In this document: positions 43,081 to 50,636 of the stretch, in pieces
How the letters are laid out: every line of letters starts with the position of its first letter
How positions within the stretch are numbered: position 1 is the stretch's first letter
Source: G963675935 sp963719005
GTDB lineage: Bacteria > Planctomycetota > Planctomycetia > Pirellulales > Thermoguttaceae
NCBI GenBank assembly: GCA_963719005.1
Contig: CAVRAR010000007.1
Location: 18,527-82,526 of the forward strand
Reading direction: 5' to 3'
DNA length: 64,000 nt
Notes under the pieces: generated by a model
Seen by the model: the letters and a program-made list of their open reading frames with translations, nothing else
What the model was told of the DNA's origin: nothing
Databases searched by the model: none
Made by a program: the position numbers and the translations under genes

Positions 43081-43287
43081 TTACGCAAAATCTGGCGACC
43101 GGGCGAGGGTGAAGAGAATGACCTCCTCGCCAGTTGTGGTGCTAATGTCGTGGTGCATGGACAAAAGCTTGACGCCGGTGATCCTCTCGACCATTGCCTC
43201 CATGACTGGATGGTTCGTTTCGATCAACTGGGACCGCACTTGCTTGAGTAAATCCCGCCCTTTTTCGACGGGAAGCATTTTGACTAA

Positions 43288-44195
43288 GAGGTTCTAACAA
43301 AACCAGTATTTCCTGATCTGTCCAATGTTGCTAAACTCTCGGGCTAACCTGGTCAACCAACAGATATGTCAGGGAGGATATTATGGCCAAGCCACTGCTG
43401 CCCGATGCGCTTTGGGAGCGAATCAAGCCTTTGCTGCCGCGCGAACGCGGCAAGCCGAAAGGAGGCCGACCGCGAGTTTCCGATCGTGCGGCGCTCACGG
43501 GGATTCTCTTCGTATTGAAAACGGGTTGTCCGTGGGAATATCTTCCGCAGGAGTTGGGCTGCGGATGCGGCATGACGTGCTGGCGACGACTCCGCGACTG
43601 GCACGTGGCTGGTGTCTGGAAGCGGATATGGAAGCTACTTTTGGACGAATTGGGATTGGCAGGCCAAATCGACTGGTCAACATCCGCGATCGACAGTTGC
43701 TCCGTGCGAGCAGTTTTTGGGGGGCAAAAACGGGCCCAAATCCCACGGATCGAGGCAAGAATGGCTCGAAGCGTCATCTGATGGTGGACGGCAGCGGCAC
43801 GCCTCTGGCCATTACCCACACCGGCGCGAATTGCCACGATTCGGAGATGGCTATTCCTTTGGTTCAACGCAGTTCCACCGATCAAGCAACCTCGCGGCGC
43901 ACCGCGCAAGCGTCCCGATGAACTGCTCGCGGATCGAGCCTATGATGCGGAAGCCAAGATTCGTAAACCCCTGCGCAAGCGGAGAATCAAGCCGCTGGTT
44001 GCTCACCGCAACACCGAGCACGGCAGCGGCCTGGGCAAATTCCGCTACGTCGTTGAAGCCTGCTTCGATTGGCTCTTCAACTGGCGTCGTCTGCGGGTGC
44101 GTTACGAGAAACGACCGGACATTCACGATGCGTTCCTAATCATCGGTTGTGCCATGATCTGCTGGAACCGCGTACTGGAGTTTTGTTAGAACCTC
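43288..44195 (+). mobile_element. IS5-family insertion sequence
   Basis: Terminal inverted repeats GAGGTTCTAACAAAA at both ends; a TAA target duplication (43285-43287 and 44196-44198). It carries one transposase gene and interrupts the DUF2294 gene. Confidence 0.93.
43383..44189 (+). CDS. IS5-family DDE transposase with two compensating frame changes
   Basis: Reads from ATG 43383 (MAKPLLPDALWERIKPLLPR) to TAG 44187. The frame changes near 43725 at a run of six G and returns near 43873; 807 bp stays divisible by three. Across frames the DDE residues are all present: AIDSCSVRA, LADRAYDAE and YVVEACFDWLF. IS5 relatives often use frameshifting at such runs, which may explain the first change; the second looks like a one-base insertion, so the copy may be inactive. 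Confidence 0.85.
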
Positions 44196-44694
44196 TAATT
44201 GATGTTCGGCTGCTGCCAAGACGCCTCGAAGGCGAATCAGTAACAGATCACCGAGCAGATGAACTTGGATGTCCTTGGGTTTCCGGCCTATGCAATCCCG
44301 CTCGAAGCGACTGATTTCCTCGCTGATAGCCGCTTCGATCTCTCCCTTGGTTCTCATGGAAATCCTTCCGCTGGTTGGCCACGGTTGCACAAGAACTACC
44401 CAGTTGTCTCGTGGTCTTGCTGCCGTGGGAATCTTCCCCCATTGGTGCCAAGAAGTTTGCGTCCATCGAAACAAAAAAGCCGACGTGGCGGAACACCCGA
44501 AGGTATTCGATCACGTCGGCTTACTCTTCAACGAACCCCCCGGCAAAGCCGGGTTGTTCTTCGTCTAGTCATCCAACGACTATTGTATTGTACGGTATGG
44601 AACGGGGAGTGCAATTATCCTCCTCGTCATCGGTGCCGCCAGCCTGCTCGGTTTCGGCTGGTGGCGACGAAGGCAACGAGGATAGAAGAAACCA

Positions 44695-44742
44695 GCCGCC
44701 CCCGCTGTTTCTCCACTGGGACTGGGTATGGAACCAAACCCC
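44695..44742. repeat. 48-bp direct repeat, copy 2
   Basis: Matches 43006-43053 at 46 of 48 positions; the two copies flank the split DUF2294/IS5 segment, 1.69 kb apart. Confidence 0.85.
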
Positions 44743-44772
44743 AGCGAAACCGTCCAGAGTTTCTCTATTCTT

Positions 44773-44806
44773 TTTTCCTGTACACGGAATCCATTGTACA
44801 GGAAAA
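44773..44806 (-). terminator. inverted pair of type A boxes at the end of the array
   Basis: TTTTCCTGTACA and TGTACAGGAAAA form a perfect 12-bp stem with a 10-base loop, starting right after the TAG of the last array gene. It probably folds as a terminator or 3' stabiliser. Confidence 0.65.
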
Positions 44807-44992
44807 CTATCTCACGCCCTTCATCTGCCCAAACGGACACCGGCTGCATTTGAAGCCACGACCGTATTGGCTACGATGCTCGTTCAGACAGTGCGGGCAG
44901 ACCCGAAAACCGCACGTATTGCAGATGAACCAACGCCAATTCTGCGGCAGCATCTTCCCGCAGTGTTGGCAGGGAATGAGATAGTTGGTCAC
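44807..44992 (-). CDS. small zinc-ribbon protein
   Basis: A 61-residue protein with four Cys pairs: CQHCGK, CNTCGF, CPHCLN and CSRC. These would bind two zinc ions. The start overlaps the upstream HTH gene by 4 bp (ATGA), so translation is coupled, and the pair may act as one DNA-binding unit. Its TAG opens the paired type A boxes. The family is unknown. Confidence 0.75.
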   Translation of the reverse strand: MTNYLIPCQHCGKMLPQNWRWFICNTCGFRVCPHCLNEHRSQYGRGFKCSRCPFGQMKGVR

Positions 44993-45183
44993 GCCGCACC
45001 TCGCAACACCCGATAAACCGTAGGTCGTGAAAGCCCCGTGATCCTGGCGATGTGCGTGACCTTCTTCCCAGCCGCCTTCATTTCTTTGATGGCGGCAACT
45101 TGGTCATCCGATACCTTCCATCGCCAGCCGGGCTTGGAGCCGCCCCTGATGGCACACGGATGTTCTGGGGAAGAATCGGGCAT
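44989..45183 (-). CDS. small helix-turn-helix protein
   Basis: A 64-residue protein, almost wholly a Hin/resolvase-type HTH (DDQVAAIKEMKAAGKKVTHI then ARITGLSRPTVYRVLRGA). The segment GGSKPGWRWKVSDDQV is shared nearly unchanged with the upstream HNH-HTH protein, so this gene looks like a duplication of that C-terminal half. It is probably a site-specific DNA-binding protein or regulator of the array. Confidence 0.75.
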   Translation of the reverse strand: MPDSSPEHPCAIRGGSKPGWRWKVSDDQVAAIKEMKAAGKKVTHIARITGLSRPTVYRVLRGAA

Positions 45184-45203
45184 CTGATTACGCCTCCCGT
45201 TGC

Positions 45204-45551
45204 CTATGATCCTGGTCGCAGCACCCTATAAATCGTCGGTCTACTCAATCCAGTGGCCCGAGCAATATGCGTGATCTTCTTCCCCGCCGCCTTCATTTCT
45301 TTGATGGTAACAACTTGGTCGTCGCTGACCTTCCACCGCCAGCCGGGCTTGCTGCCGCCCCAGCGTTTTCCATTCTCCCACGCCTTGATCCGCCCCAATC
45401 GGCAAAGCTCGGACCACCGCACCATATCATGGTCATGGACTTTTTCGTGGCACTTGATGCACAGTGGGACTGTCTTTGTGCCGCCCTTGGACTGCGGTAT
45501 TACGTGATGATTATGCTCGGCTGGTTTTCCACACTCGAAACACGGTTCCAT
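45204..45551 (-). CDS. HNH-like zinc protein fused to helix-turn-helix
   Basis: A 115-residue protein. The N-terminal 50 residues are an HNH-type beta-beta-alpha-metal motif: CFECGKPAEHNHHVIPQSKGG followed by PLCIKCHEKVHDHD, with the paired cysteines and His-His of HNH nucleases. The C-terminus is the same HTH as in the next gene (GLSRPTIYRVLR). A homing-type or recombination-associated endonuclease is likely. It lies 50 bp downstream of the tyrosine-recombinase gene. Confidence 0.8.
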   Translation of the reverse strand: MEPCFECGKPAEHNHHVIPQSKGGTKTVPLCIKCHEKVHDHDMVRWSELCRLGRIKAWENGKRWGGSKPGWRWKVSDDQVVTIKEMKAAGKKITHIARATGLSRPTIYRVLRPGS

Positions 45552-45601
45552 ACTCTAACTGAGTAAGGAACCGACGATTTCTGTGAAAAAGATGACAAAA
45601 T

Positions 45602-46339
45602 CTACAGTCCCACCCTTCCCATCGCCTCCTGATACTTCCCTTCCAATTCCCCATCCAAGGCAATGTGCTGATAGATTGCCAGCGTTTCCCGGCGAGCGTG
45701 CCCGGTGATTAGTTGAAGCTCGGCGTCGGCCAAACCCGAATTGCGGGTCAACCACGTAATGGCTTGGTGTCGGAAGGTATGCGGCGTGGCATTGACCCCG
45801 GCTTCCTCGGCGTAGCCCTTCACAATCTGCTGCACCCGCCGTGCGGTGAACTTGCTGTTTTGTCTGGTTTGGAATAGCCAGCGGTTTGCCGGATGGGCAG
45901 CAATGTGCGTCCGCAAGGCCGTGGCGAACCCCTTGCCGAACAGGACATAGCGATCTTTGCTGCCCTTGCCCTGGTTCACGAAAATCTTGCAGGCTTCCAG
46001 GTCAACGTCGGCAACCTCGATTCGGCAAAGTTCCGAAACCCGGACGCCGGTGTAGAACATCAGCCTGAGCATCAGGGCGTGCTGAACGTCGTCGGCCCGA
46101 TCCACAATTTGGTAGAACTTGCGGAACTCATCGGCGGTCAGCACCCTTGGCAGCTTCGACGGCTTTTTCTCGGGGTGCAGGTCGCATTTCTGGCGAACAC
46201 GGCGGCTGACATACCGCCAATCTTCGTAGCCCAGCCCCTCGGCCCGCACCAGTTTGGCGATCCGAGCGACCATTTTCAATTTCGCCTTTCGCTTTTGCGA
46301 TACGCAATCCGCCAGCGTTTCGGTCGATTTGTTGTCCAT
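45602..46339 (-). CDS. tyrosine recombinase, XerC/D-like
   Basis: A 245-residue protein from ATG 46339 with GGAGGGTGAA upstream; the longer frame upstream overlaps other genes and is not coding. The full catalytic set is visible: Arg in TGVRVSELCRI, Lys in GKGSKDRYV, HTFRH in TPHTFRHQAITWL, second His in ITGHARRETL and Tyr in AIYQHIAL. Unlike the two integrases near the tRNA it is complete and canonical. It sits inside the gene array, so it could move the element or resolve its multimers. Confidence 0.92.
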   Translation of the reverse strand: MDNKSTETLADCVSQKRKAKLKMVARIAKLVRAEGLGYEDWRYVSRRVRQKCDLHPEKKPSKLPRVLTADEFRKFYQIVDRADDVQHALMLRLMFYTGVRVSELCRIEVADVDLEACKIFVNQGKGSKDRYVLFGKGFATALRTHIAAHPANRWLFQTRQNSKFTARRVQQIVKGYAEEAGVNATPHTFRHQAITWLTRNSGLADAELQLITGHARRETLAIYQHIALDGELEGKYQEAMGRVGL

Positions 46340-46389
46340 TTCACCCTCCAAACCCGCTTCCAATTTCGTGTTCCAAGTGTTCTGCGAAA

Positions 46390-46578
46390 TCAGTTTTTCA
46401 TCCCACTGAGAACGGCCACGGCCACAAATACGACGGTCAGGACCATCCCAACCGCCAACGCTGCGTCCACGCTGATGCCAAGAATTATGCAAAGCAGCCC
46501 CATGATACAACCGAGAATCGGCACTCCGAAGATGATGAGACACAACACGACTGCCAGGATGAAAGCGATACCCTTCAT
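46390..46578 (-). CDS. small two-helix membrane protein
   Basis: A 62-residue protein from ATG 46578 with AGGAGA upstream and an ATGA overlap with the previous gene. Two hydrophobic helices (GIAFILAVVLCLIIFGVPIL and VDAALAVGMVLTVVFVAVAV) separated by a short Cys/Gly turn. Such small proteins can be holin-like or membrane regulators; no family is recognised. Confidence 0.65.
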   Translation of the reverse strand: MKGIAFILAVVLCLIIFGVPILGCIMGLLCIILGISVDAALAVGMVLTVVFVAVAVLSGMKN

Positions 46579-46766
46579 TTCTTGTCTCCTCGTGGAAAAA
46601 GTAACTCGATGACCGTCTTGCCCACGACCCATCCAGCGGCAAACCCGCACAACCTGCCCAAGTCGTAGACGAACTCCTTGTCGTTGCGGAGATTCTCGGG
46701 CAGAAACTCGCAGATTAGCTCTCCAACAGTCTCAAGCGGTGTCCTGTGTTCAGGCTTGTCGCACAT
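46575..46766 (-). CDS. hypothetical protein of the array
   Basis: A 63-residue protein (MCDKPEHRTPLETVGELICE) with one amphipathic or weakly hydrophobic helix (LCGFAAGWVVGKTVIELLF) and a basic C-terminus RGDKK. It is translationally coupled to the small membrane protein downstream, with which it may pair. A type A box lies between this gene and the one before it. No known domain. Confidence 0.6.
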   Translation of the reverse strand: MCDKPEHRTPLETVGELICEFLPENLRNDKEFVYDLGRLCGFAAGWVVGKTVIELLFPRGDKK

Positions 46767-46815
46767 GGCTGTTGTTCCTTCAATAATCGCAGCAAATTGC
46801 CCCTTGCCTTCCTGA

Positions 46816-46830
46816 TGTACAGGAAAACTA
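46816..46830 (-). promoter_or_regulatory. type A box
   Basis: Minus-strand TAGTTTTCCTGTACA, with TAG being the stop codon of the 46828-47073 gene. Confidence 0.75.
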
Positions 46831-47073
46831 TTCCAAAGGATGATCGTTCAATACGGCATCTAGCAATTCCATCCCCACAGCGTTCTCGATCAACCGCTTC
46901 GACGCCTTCCGCAGGTCACGATAGTTGCTGTGCTTCTTGGCCCAATCGAACACGGTGTCGGGACGGAGACAGCACGCATTTCCCAAACACTCGGAGAGAA
47001 CGGCCAACATTTGCTCGTCGTTGGCGTGTTTCCAACCCATTTGCGGCGGCTGCAATGCTTCTTGGTATGTCAT
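46828..47073 (-). CDS. hypothetical protein of the array
   Basis: An 81-residue helical, soluble protein (MTYQEALQPPQMGWKHANDE; CLGNACCLRPDTVFDWAKKH). Eight bases separate it from the preceding gene, so co-translation is likely. Its stop codon is part of a type A box. I recognise no family. Confidence 0.6.
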   Translation of the reverse strand: MTYQEALQPPQMGWKHANDEQMLAVLSECLGNACCLRPDTVFDWAKKHSNYRDLRKASKRLIENAVGMELLDAVLNDHPLE

Positions 47074-47081
47074 GTTCGGCC

Positions 47082-47375
47082 TCAGTATTGTTCTGGTAAC
47101 AAAATCGTTGTGGCCAGTCGGTCGCCATCTTCATCTGCGGCCTCGGTGATGACCCAGATGCGTTCGTCTTTCAATGTGCGGTATGCACTGAGAAGGCGGC
47201 TGCCATCGACCAGGGCTTCGTCGTTCAGCTTCTTATCTCCCTTGCTGACCTCGCCCCAATCGCCGCTGGCGTGCTTGGCCAAGAAAAAGTCGGGTGTTTG
47301 ACCGGCTGCTTCGATGGCTTCCAGTGCGGCGGGGGTCGCAACGATTTGACCGAGAGGGAACTTGTTCATTTTCAT
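47082..47375 (-). CDS. plasmid/ICE-associated hypothetical protein
   Basis: A 97-residue protein (MKMNKFPLGQIVATPAALEA). The segments GQIVATPAALEAIEAAGQTP, HASGDWGEVSKGDKKLN, GSRLLSAYRTLKDERIWVIT and ATTILLPEQY match a small family known from plasmids and integrative elements, often mislabelled as a type I restriction subunit M. Its role is unknown. It supports a mobile origin for the array. Confidence 0.75.
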   Translation of the reverse strand: MKMNKFPLGQIVATPAALEAIEAAGQTPDFFLAKHASGDWGEVSKGDKKLNDEALVDGSRLLSAYRTLKDERIWVITEAADEDGDRLATTILLPEQY

Positions 47376-47384
47376 ATTCCTACC

Positions 47385-47399
47385 TGCACAGGAAAACTA
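47385..47399 (-). promoter_or_regulatory. type A box (variant)
   Basis: Minus-strand TAGTTTTCCTGTGCA; the TAG is the stop codon of the 47397-47816 gene. One base differs from the consensus TGTACA. Confidence 0.7.
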
Positions 47400-47816
47400 A
47401 TCGTCGTTTGGTCCCCATGCCCAAACATGCTCACAGTTCTTACACGCCTCGCCCCTCACAGCCGAATGGGGAATATCCTCTCCACAATCCGGGCACTTGG
47501 CTTCGTCATACTGCCGCCAAGCACGCTCCGAATTGCTTTCGTTTTGTTGCCGGTCAGAAAACGGACAGGTGTCGTCCGAACACTCGCCGTTCTTCCTAAG
47601 AGAAGAGCCGCACCGTTTGCAGACCTGCCTGACCTTCTTTCCCGTGGCCCCAGACGATTTCTTCACGCCCTGAATCTCAAACCCATCAGAGGCAAGGGCG
47701 AGCAGTTCTTCGGTGTCCATTTCTTCGACCGCCGCTTCCGCTTCTTCCTCACTGGCTGCCTCAACGGGGATCGAGGCCCCGAAGGTGAAACTGACGTAGT
47801 AGGTCTTCTTTGCCAT
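47397..47816 (-). CDS. zinc-ribbon protein of the array
   Basis: A 139-residue protein from ATG 47816. The N-terminus YYVSFTFGASIPVEAASEEE precedes an acidic helix. Two or three zinc-ribbon clusters follow: CKRCGSSLRKNGEC...C, CPDCGEDI and CKNCEHVW. The DNA- or RNA-binding target is unknown. A type B box lies in its leader, just before the Shine-Dalgarno. Confidence 0.65.
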   Translation of the reverse strand: MAKKTYYVSFTFGASIPVEAASEEEAEAAVEEMDTEELLALASDGFEIQGVKKSSGATGKKVRQVCKRCGSSLRKNGECSDDTCPFSDRQQNESNSERAWRQYDEAKCPDCGEDIPHSAVRGEACKNCEHVWAWGPNDD

Positions 47817-47836
47817 GTTCGTTTCCCTTTCAAGAG

Positions 47837-47872
47837 ACATAACCGCCGACGATGGATTGGAGGGCGACAATT
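47837..47872 (-). promoter_or_regulatory. type B box
   Basis: Minus-strand ATTGTCGCCCTCC...GGCGGTTATGT, followed by CTCTTGAAAGG and the ATG of the 47397-47816 gene. Confidence 0.75.
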
Positions 47873-47882
47873 TGCGGGTGTT

Positions 47883-48287
47883 TCAGCCGAACACCGTCCA
47901 GCTTCTCTCCTCAAGGTGGGCGTGGAACTTCTTGCCCGCTGAAGTGAACTGGGTCACGTTGTCCACGGTGAAGTAGCAGCCTTGCTCCAGATCGTCGTAG
48001 CGGTCGCCGTCGTCGCTGGCGTAGTGGCCGATGCCCAATTCCAGATGGGACTTGCCGACCTTGGTTGCCTTGCTGAACGCCGCTTGCAGCTTCTCCCAAG
48101 CGTTGATGATCTCAGAATGATCGTCCAACTCCTCTTGCTCGACTGCCAAAGCGAATGAATCCCAATCGCAGCCCGACTGCTCTAACACGGTTTCGCACGC
48201 CTTGACCTCTTCTGGGCAGATTGCTTTTAATCCGTCCAAGCTGATGGTCCATGCGTGGCAAGGTGCTGATCCCATTCCCATTTTCAT
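47883..48287 (-). CDS. hypothetical protein of the array
   Basis: A 134-residue protein. Starts at 48287, 48281 or 48275 are all possible (MKMGMGSAPCHAW); a GAAAGG lies just upstream. Acidic, soluble; notable segments ICPEEVKACETVLEQSGCDW and GIGHYASDDGDRYDDLEQGC. A type B box lies before it and another follows its stop. No recognised domain. Confidence 0.6.
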   Translation of the reverse strand: MKMGMGSAPCHAWTISLDGLKAICPEEVKACETVLEQSGCDWDSFALAVEQEELDDHSEIINAWEKLQAAFSKATKVGKSHLELGIGHYASDDGDRYDDLEQGCYFTVDNVTQFTSAGKKFHAHLEERSWTVFG

Positions 48288-48294
48288 TGTCCTT

Positions 48295-48335
48295 TCAAGA
48301 GACATAACCGCTGCGTGCGATCGCAGGGCGACAAT
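48295..48335 (-). promoter_or_regulatory. type B box
   Basis: Minus-strand ATTGTCGCCCTGCG...CGCAGCGGTTATGT; here the centre also pairs (CTGCG with CGCAG), supporting a stem. Confidence 0.75.
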
Positions 48336-48337
48336 CC

Positions 48338-48685
48338 TCACTCAAAAAGCCGTTTCCATTCCTGATAGGTTGGGTCGTCGGGTTCACGGACTTCTTCCAC
48401 GTTGCCGTGAGCATCCCGCCGCCGGATCGTGCCGCCATCTGGGTATTCGATTACGCCGCCGTCGCTCAATTCATAGCCGGATTCCGACAGTTGCGGATCA
48501 TCCAGCACCTTGAACGAGCAGCCGTTGACGCAGAAGCCGTAGTTGTCAGAGAGTAGGTCGGCGGCATCATCCTCGGGATTCCAATCATCGTCTACGACGG
48601 CGATATGTTCGTGGGGCAAGCCCAATTCATCGGGGTCTTCGTCGTCAGTGTCCCATTGAATGTTGAACAAGCGAACGATCTTCAT
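48338..48685 (-). CDS. hypothetical acidic protein of the array
   Basis: A 115-residue strongly acidic protein (MKIVRLFNIQWDTDDEDPDE; VDDDWNPEDDAADLLSDNYG). Such acidity recalls DNA-mimic or anti-defence proteins, but nothing confirms that. It follows the upstream gene after 15 bp. No known family. Confidence 0.6.
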   Translation of the reverse strand: MKIVRLFNIQWDTDDEDPDELGLPHEHIAVVDDDWNPEDDAADLLSDNYGFCVNGCSFKVLDDPQLSESGYELSDGGVIEYPDGGTIRRRDAHGNVEEVREPDDPTYQEWKRLFE

Positions 48686-48700
48686 AATTGCTCCTTTCCC

Positions 48701-49108
48701 CTACACCAGCATTTCTCGACCAACTAACTCGCCGTATTCGCTGATGCCGAGTACCGATAGGATGTCGCTGGCAAGCTGATTTCCCTCAGCCTGGACATCG
48801 GGATCGCCGCCAAGTTCCGATTCGCACAAGCGGCGAAGGAGAACGGGCAAGGATTCCGGGCTGACGGAACACTCCAGGGTCCGACACAGAATCAGCTTCC
48901 CAGCCCTTCGCTTTCCACCTTCGTATCTGTCGCCCCGATCCGGGCAATAACAAGCCTCAAGATGGGCGTCGATTCCTTCGTTGACAGCCGCAATCACCGC
49001 ACGGATTTCATCCTCATCCGTAAGGCTCATCGTGAAGGGCTCGCCATTCATCGCCTGACGGATCGTTTCGTAGTCCACCGTTCCAGAGCCGAGTTCGATG
49101 TTGCACAT
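48701..49108 (-). CDS. hypothetical protein of the array
   Basis: A 135-residue protein (MCNIELGSGTVDYETIRQAM; EACYCPDRGDRYEGGKRRAG), soluble and mixed alpha/beta. The CYCPDRGD segment may hold a metal. A type B box precedes it. No known family. Confidence 0.6.
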   Translation of the reverse strand: MCNIELGSGTVDYETIRQAMNGEPFTMSLTDEDEIRAVIAAVNEGIDAHLEACYCPDRGDRYEGGKRRAGKLILCRTLECSVSPESLPVLLRRLCESELGGDPDVQAEGNQLASDILSVLGISEYGELVGREMLV

Positions 49109-49123
49109 GTTTCGTTTTTCCTT

Positions 49124-49165
49124 TCAAGAGACATAACCGCCGACGATGGAGTGGAGGGCGACATT
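49124..49165 (-). promoter_or_regulatory. type B box
   Basis: Minus-strand ATGTCGCCCTCC...GGCGGTTATGTCTCTTGAAAGG leading to the ATG of 48701-49108. Nearly identical to the box at 47837. Confidence 0.75.
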
Positions 49166-49176
49166 CTTTGGAAGTC

Positions 49177-50163
49177 TCATCTTGTATCACGACAGACCAA
49201 CCGATTTCGCTCCTCCAAAGCTCTCTTGTAGCGAAAGAATGATGCTCGGCTTTTGCCCCTGATGCGACACCATTCCAACTGGGCGGTCAGCACGCTGGGG
49301 AATTGGGCAAGCACCGCCTGTAATGCTCTGAGGTCTTCATCCTGCTGGCGATCCTTGGGAAAGCTCGGAGCGTCATCCCGCCGACCATCCAAACGAGTCG
49401 CAACGAGAACCATCCAGTGAGAATGGGAATGACCAGCTTTCCACAACAAATAGTCCCTGAAGGCGTTGTCCAAGAGCCGCAAATCAAGGTGGGCGAGTTT
49501 CGTTTGCGATTCGGCAATAAGGTATTCGCAGACCATCTGACATTCATCCGGCGTCATAGCCTGCTCGCCGTGCTGAAAGCCCTTGCAGGCGATCTGCCGC
49601 ATCAAGGCTGAGATTTCCTGGTCGGTCGCCTGCAAGTGCAAGTGGCTGATCCTGGTGCGAATGGCACGCAATTCCGGCATGTCGGTCAACGGGCGGTTGC
49701 TGAGCATGATGATGCCGCCCGTGAAGATGGTCGATTCGATTCCCCTTGCCGTGCCCCAGGTGATGACCCGTTTCAGTTTTCCATCTTCACCACGTTGCGA
49801 CCACAAGGCACTCCGCAGCACACCTTGGGCGTCTTTGTCGGAAACAACTCGCTCCATATCCTCCAAAATATGCGTGGTGTTGGGATACTCGGCCAAGGCT
49901 TGGAATAGTCCCCGGCCTGACATGCGAGAGTTGAACAGCTTGTGGTCAGCCCCCAGCTTCTCCAATTCGCTCAAGACGGTGTGGCTCTTGGAAATGCCGC
50001 CGTTGCCGCAAAGGAAGAAGCCCGTGGCGAATCGCAACACCACGCCCCGAACATAATCCCGAATCAGAGTCAGCTTGGATTCGTAGGCTTGAAGATGAAG
50101 ATCATCGCCGCAAATGACGGGCACCGGCTTTTCGTAAGTGAGAAGGGGAAGTTCAGCGATCAT
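49177..50163 (-). CDS. P-loop ATPase of the element
   Basis: A 328-residue protein. Walker A reads GNGGISKSHT at about residues 53-62, an unusual form of GxxGxGKS/T, and Walker B HILEDMERV at about 98-105. A TRISHLHLQATDQEI arginine region lies further on. The arrangement resembles AAA-like or helicase-type ATPases of plasmids and integrative elements that act with a replication protein. It may load or drive replication or conflict functions. The replication candidate here is the PrimPol 8 kb away. Intact. Confidence 0.7.
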   Translation of the reverse strand: MIAELPLLTYEKPVPVICGDDLHLQAYESKLTLIRDYVRGVVLRFATGFFLCGNGGISKSHTVLSELEKLGADHKLFNSRMSGRGLFQALAEYPNTTHILEDMERVVSDKDAQGVLRSALWSQRGEDGKLKRVITWGTARGIESTIFTGGIIMLSNRPLTDMPELRAIRTRISHLHLQATDQEISALMRQIACKGFQHGEQAMTPDECQMVCEYLIAESQTKLAHLDLRLLDNAFRDYLLWKAGHSHSHWMVLVATRLDGRRDDAPSFPKDRQQDEDLRALQAVLAQFPSVLTAQLEWCRIRGKSRASFFRYKRALEERNRLVCRDTR

Positions 50164-50186
50164 TTCTTTCGTCCTTGCAGTTCTGA

Positions 50187-50200
50187 TGTACAGGAAAACT
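50187..50200 (-). promoter_or_regulatory. type A box
   Basis: Minus-strand AGTTTTCCTGTACA, directly overlapping the TGA stop of the 50200-50400 gene and leading to the ATPase gene. Confidence 0.75.
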
Positions 50201-50400
50201 CACAGGTATTTGCCGTCCGAATCACGGACAGTCCAATTCTCTGGATCGAGGGTATAATCGTACTCGGTGTTGCCATCGTCCCCTTCTGCGATCTTCTCAC
50301 TGACTGCGGCCAGGATTTCTTCCTTGGTCGCATTGGTGGGCAGGTCAACTTCGACGGTATGGCACCACACCTCTTTCACGTCCACGGTGAACTTGGCCAT
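50200..50400 (-). CDS. hypothetical protein of the array
   Basis: A 66-residue protein (MAKFTVDVKEVWCHTVEVDL), predicted as a small beta-strand/helix fold with an acidic C-terminus. It starts 11 bases after the upstream stop, so translation is coupled. No known domain. Confidence 0.6.
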   Translation of the reverse strand: MAKFTVDVKEVWCHTVEVDLPTNATKEEILAAVSEKIAEGDDGNTEYDYTLDPENWTVRDSDGKYL

Positions 50401-50411
50401 TGGGGGCTCCT

Positions 50412-50606
50412 TTAGTTTGTTTTCTCCAACTGGATGAGCAGTGGGTCGCCGCTGCCATCGTCAAACAACTGGATGCGACCTTCTCGACGCAGTTCGAGGA
50501 TCGCCCGATTCATTTCCTCGGGGTTTCCCCGATCTGCAACCATCGCCAGAAACTCGTTGTCAGACAGGATTCGCATGGTCGGCTGGCCTTTCTCTTGTTC
50601 TGCCAT
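50412..50606 (-). CDS. hypothetical protein of the array
   Basis: A 64-residue protein (MAEQEKGQPTMRILSDNEFL); the second half LELRREGRIQLFDDGSGDPL may be a small wing-like fold. Preceded by a type A box. No known domain. Confidence 0.55.
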   Translation of the reverse strand: MAEQEKGQPTMRILSDNEFLAMVADRGNPEEMNRAILELRREGRIQLFDDGSGDPLLIQLEKTN

Positions 50607-50617
50607 CGCTCTTCCCG

Positions 50618-50632
50618 TGTACAGGAAAACTA
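50618..50632 (-). promoter_or_regulatory. type A box
   Basis: Minus-strand TAGTTTTCCTGTACA, five bases after the TGA stop of the ArdC-like gene. Here the TAG lies outside the reading frame. Confidence 0.75.
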
Positions 50633-50636
50633 TGGA

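Larger units (their letters stand above)
43081..44357 (-). pseudogene. DUF2294 gene split by an IS5-type insertion
   Basis: Removing the 908-bp IS (43288-44195) and one TAA duplication joins the two halves in frame into a 121-residue DUF2294 protein: N-half MRTKGEIEAAISEEISRFER and HLLGDLLLIRLRGVLAAAEH, C-half KGRDLLKQVRSQLIETNHPV and GVKLLSMHHDISTTTGEEVI. The start ATG at 44357 has GGAAGG upstream. DUF2294 proteins are small and poorly characterised. The gene is now non-functional, and its reconstruction shows the insertion was clean and recent. Confidence 0.9.
44358..44806. other. 449-bp stretch with repeat copy 2, a hairpin pair of boxes and a coding remnant
   Basis: Holds the second 48-bp repeat, the paired type A boxes and, at 44611-44685 plus strand, a start-less frame (AIILLVIGAASLLGFGWWRR then RQRG and stop) resembling a PEP-CTERM tail. 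Nothing else is supported. Confidence 0.5.
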
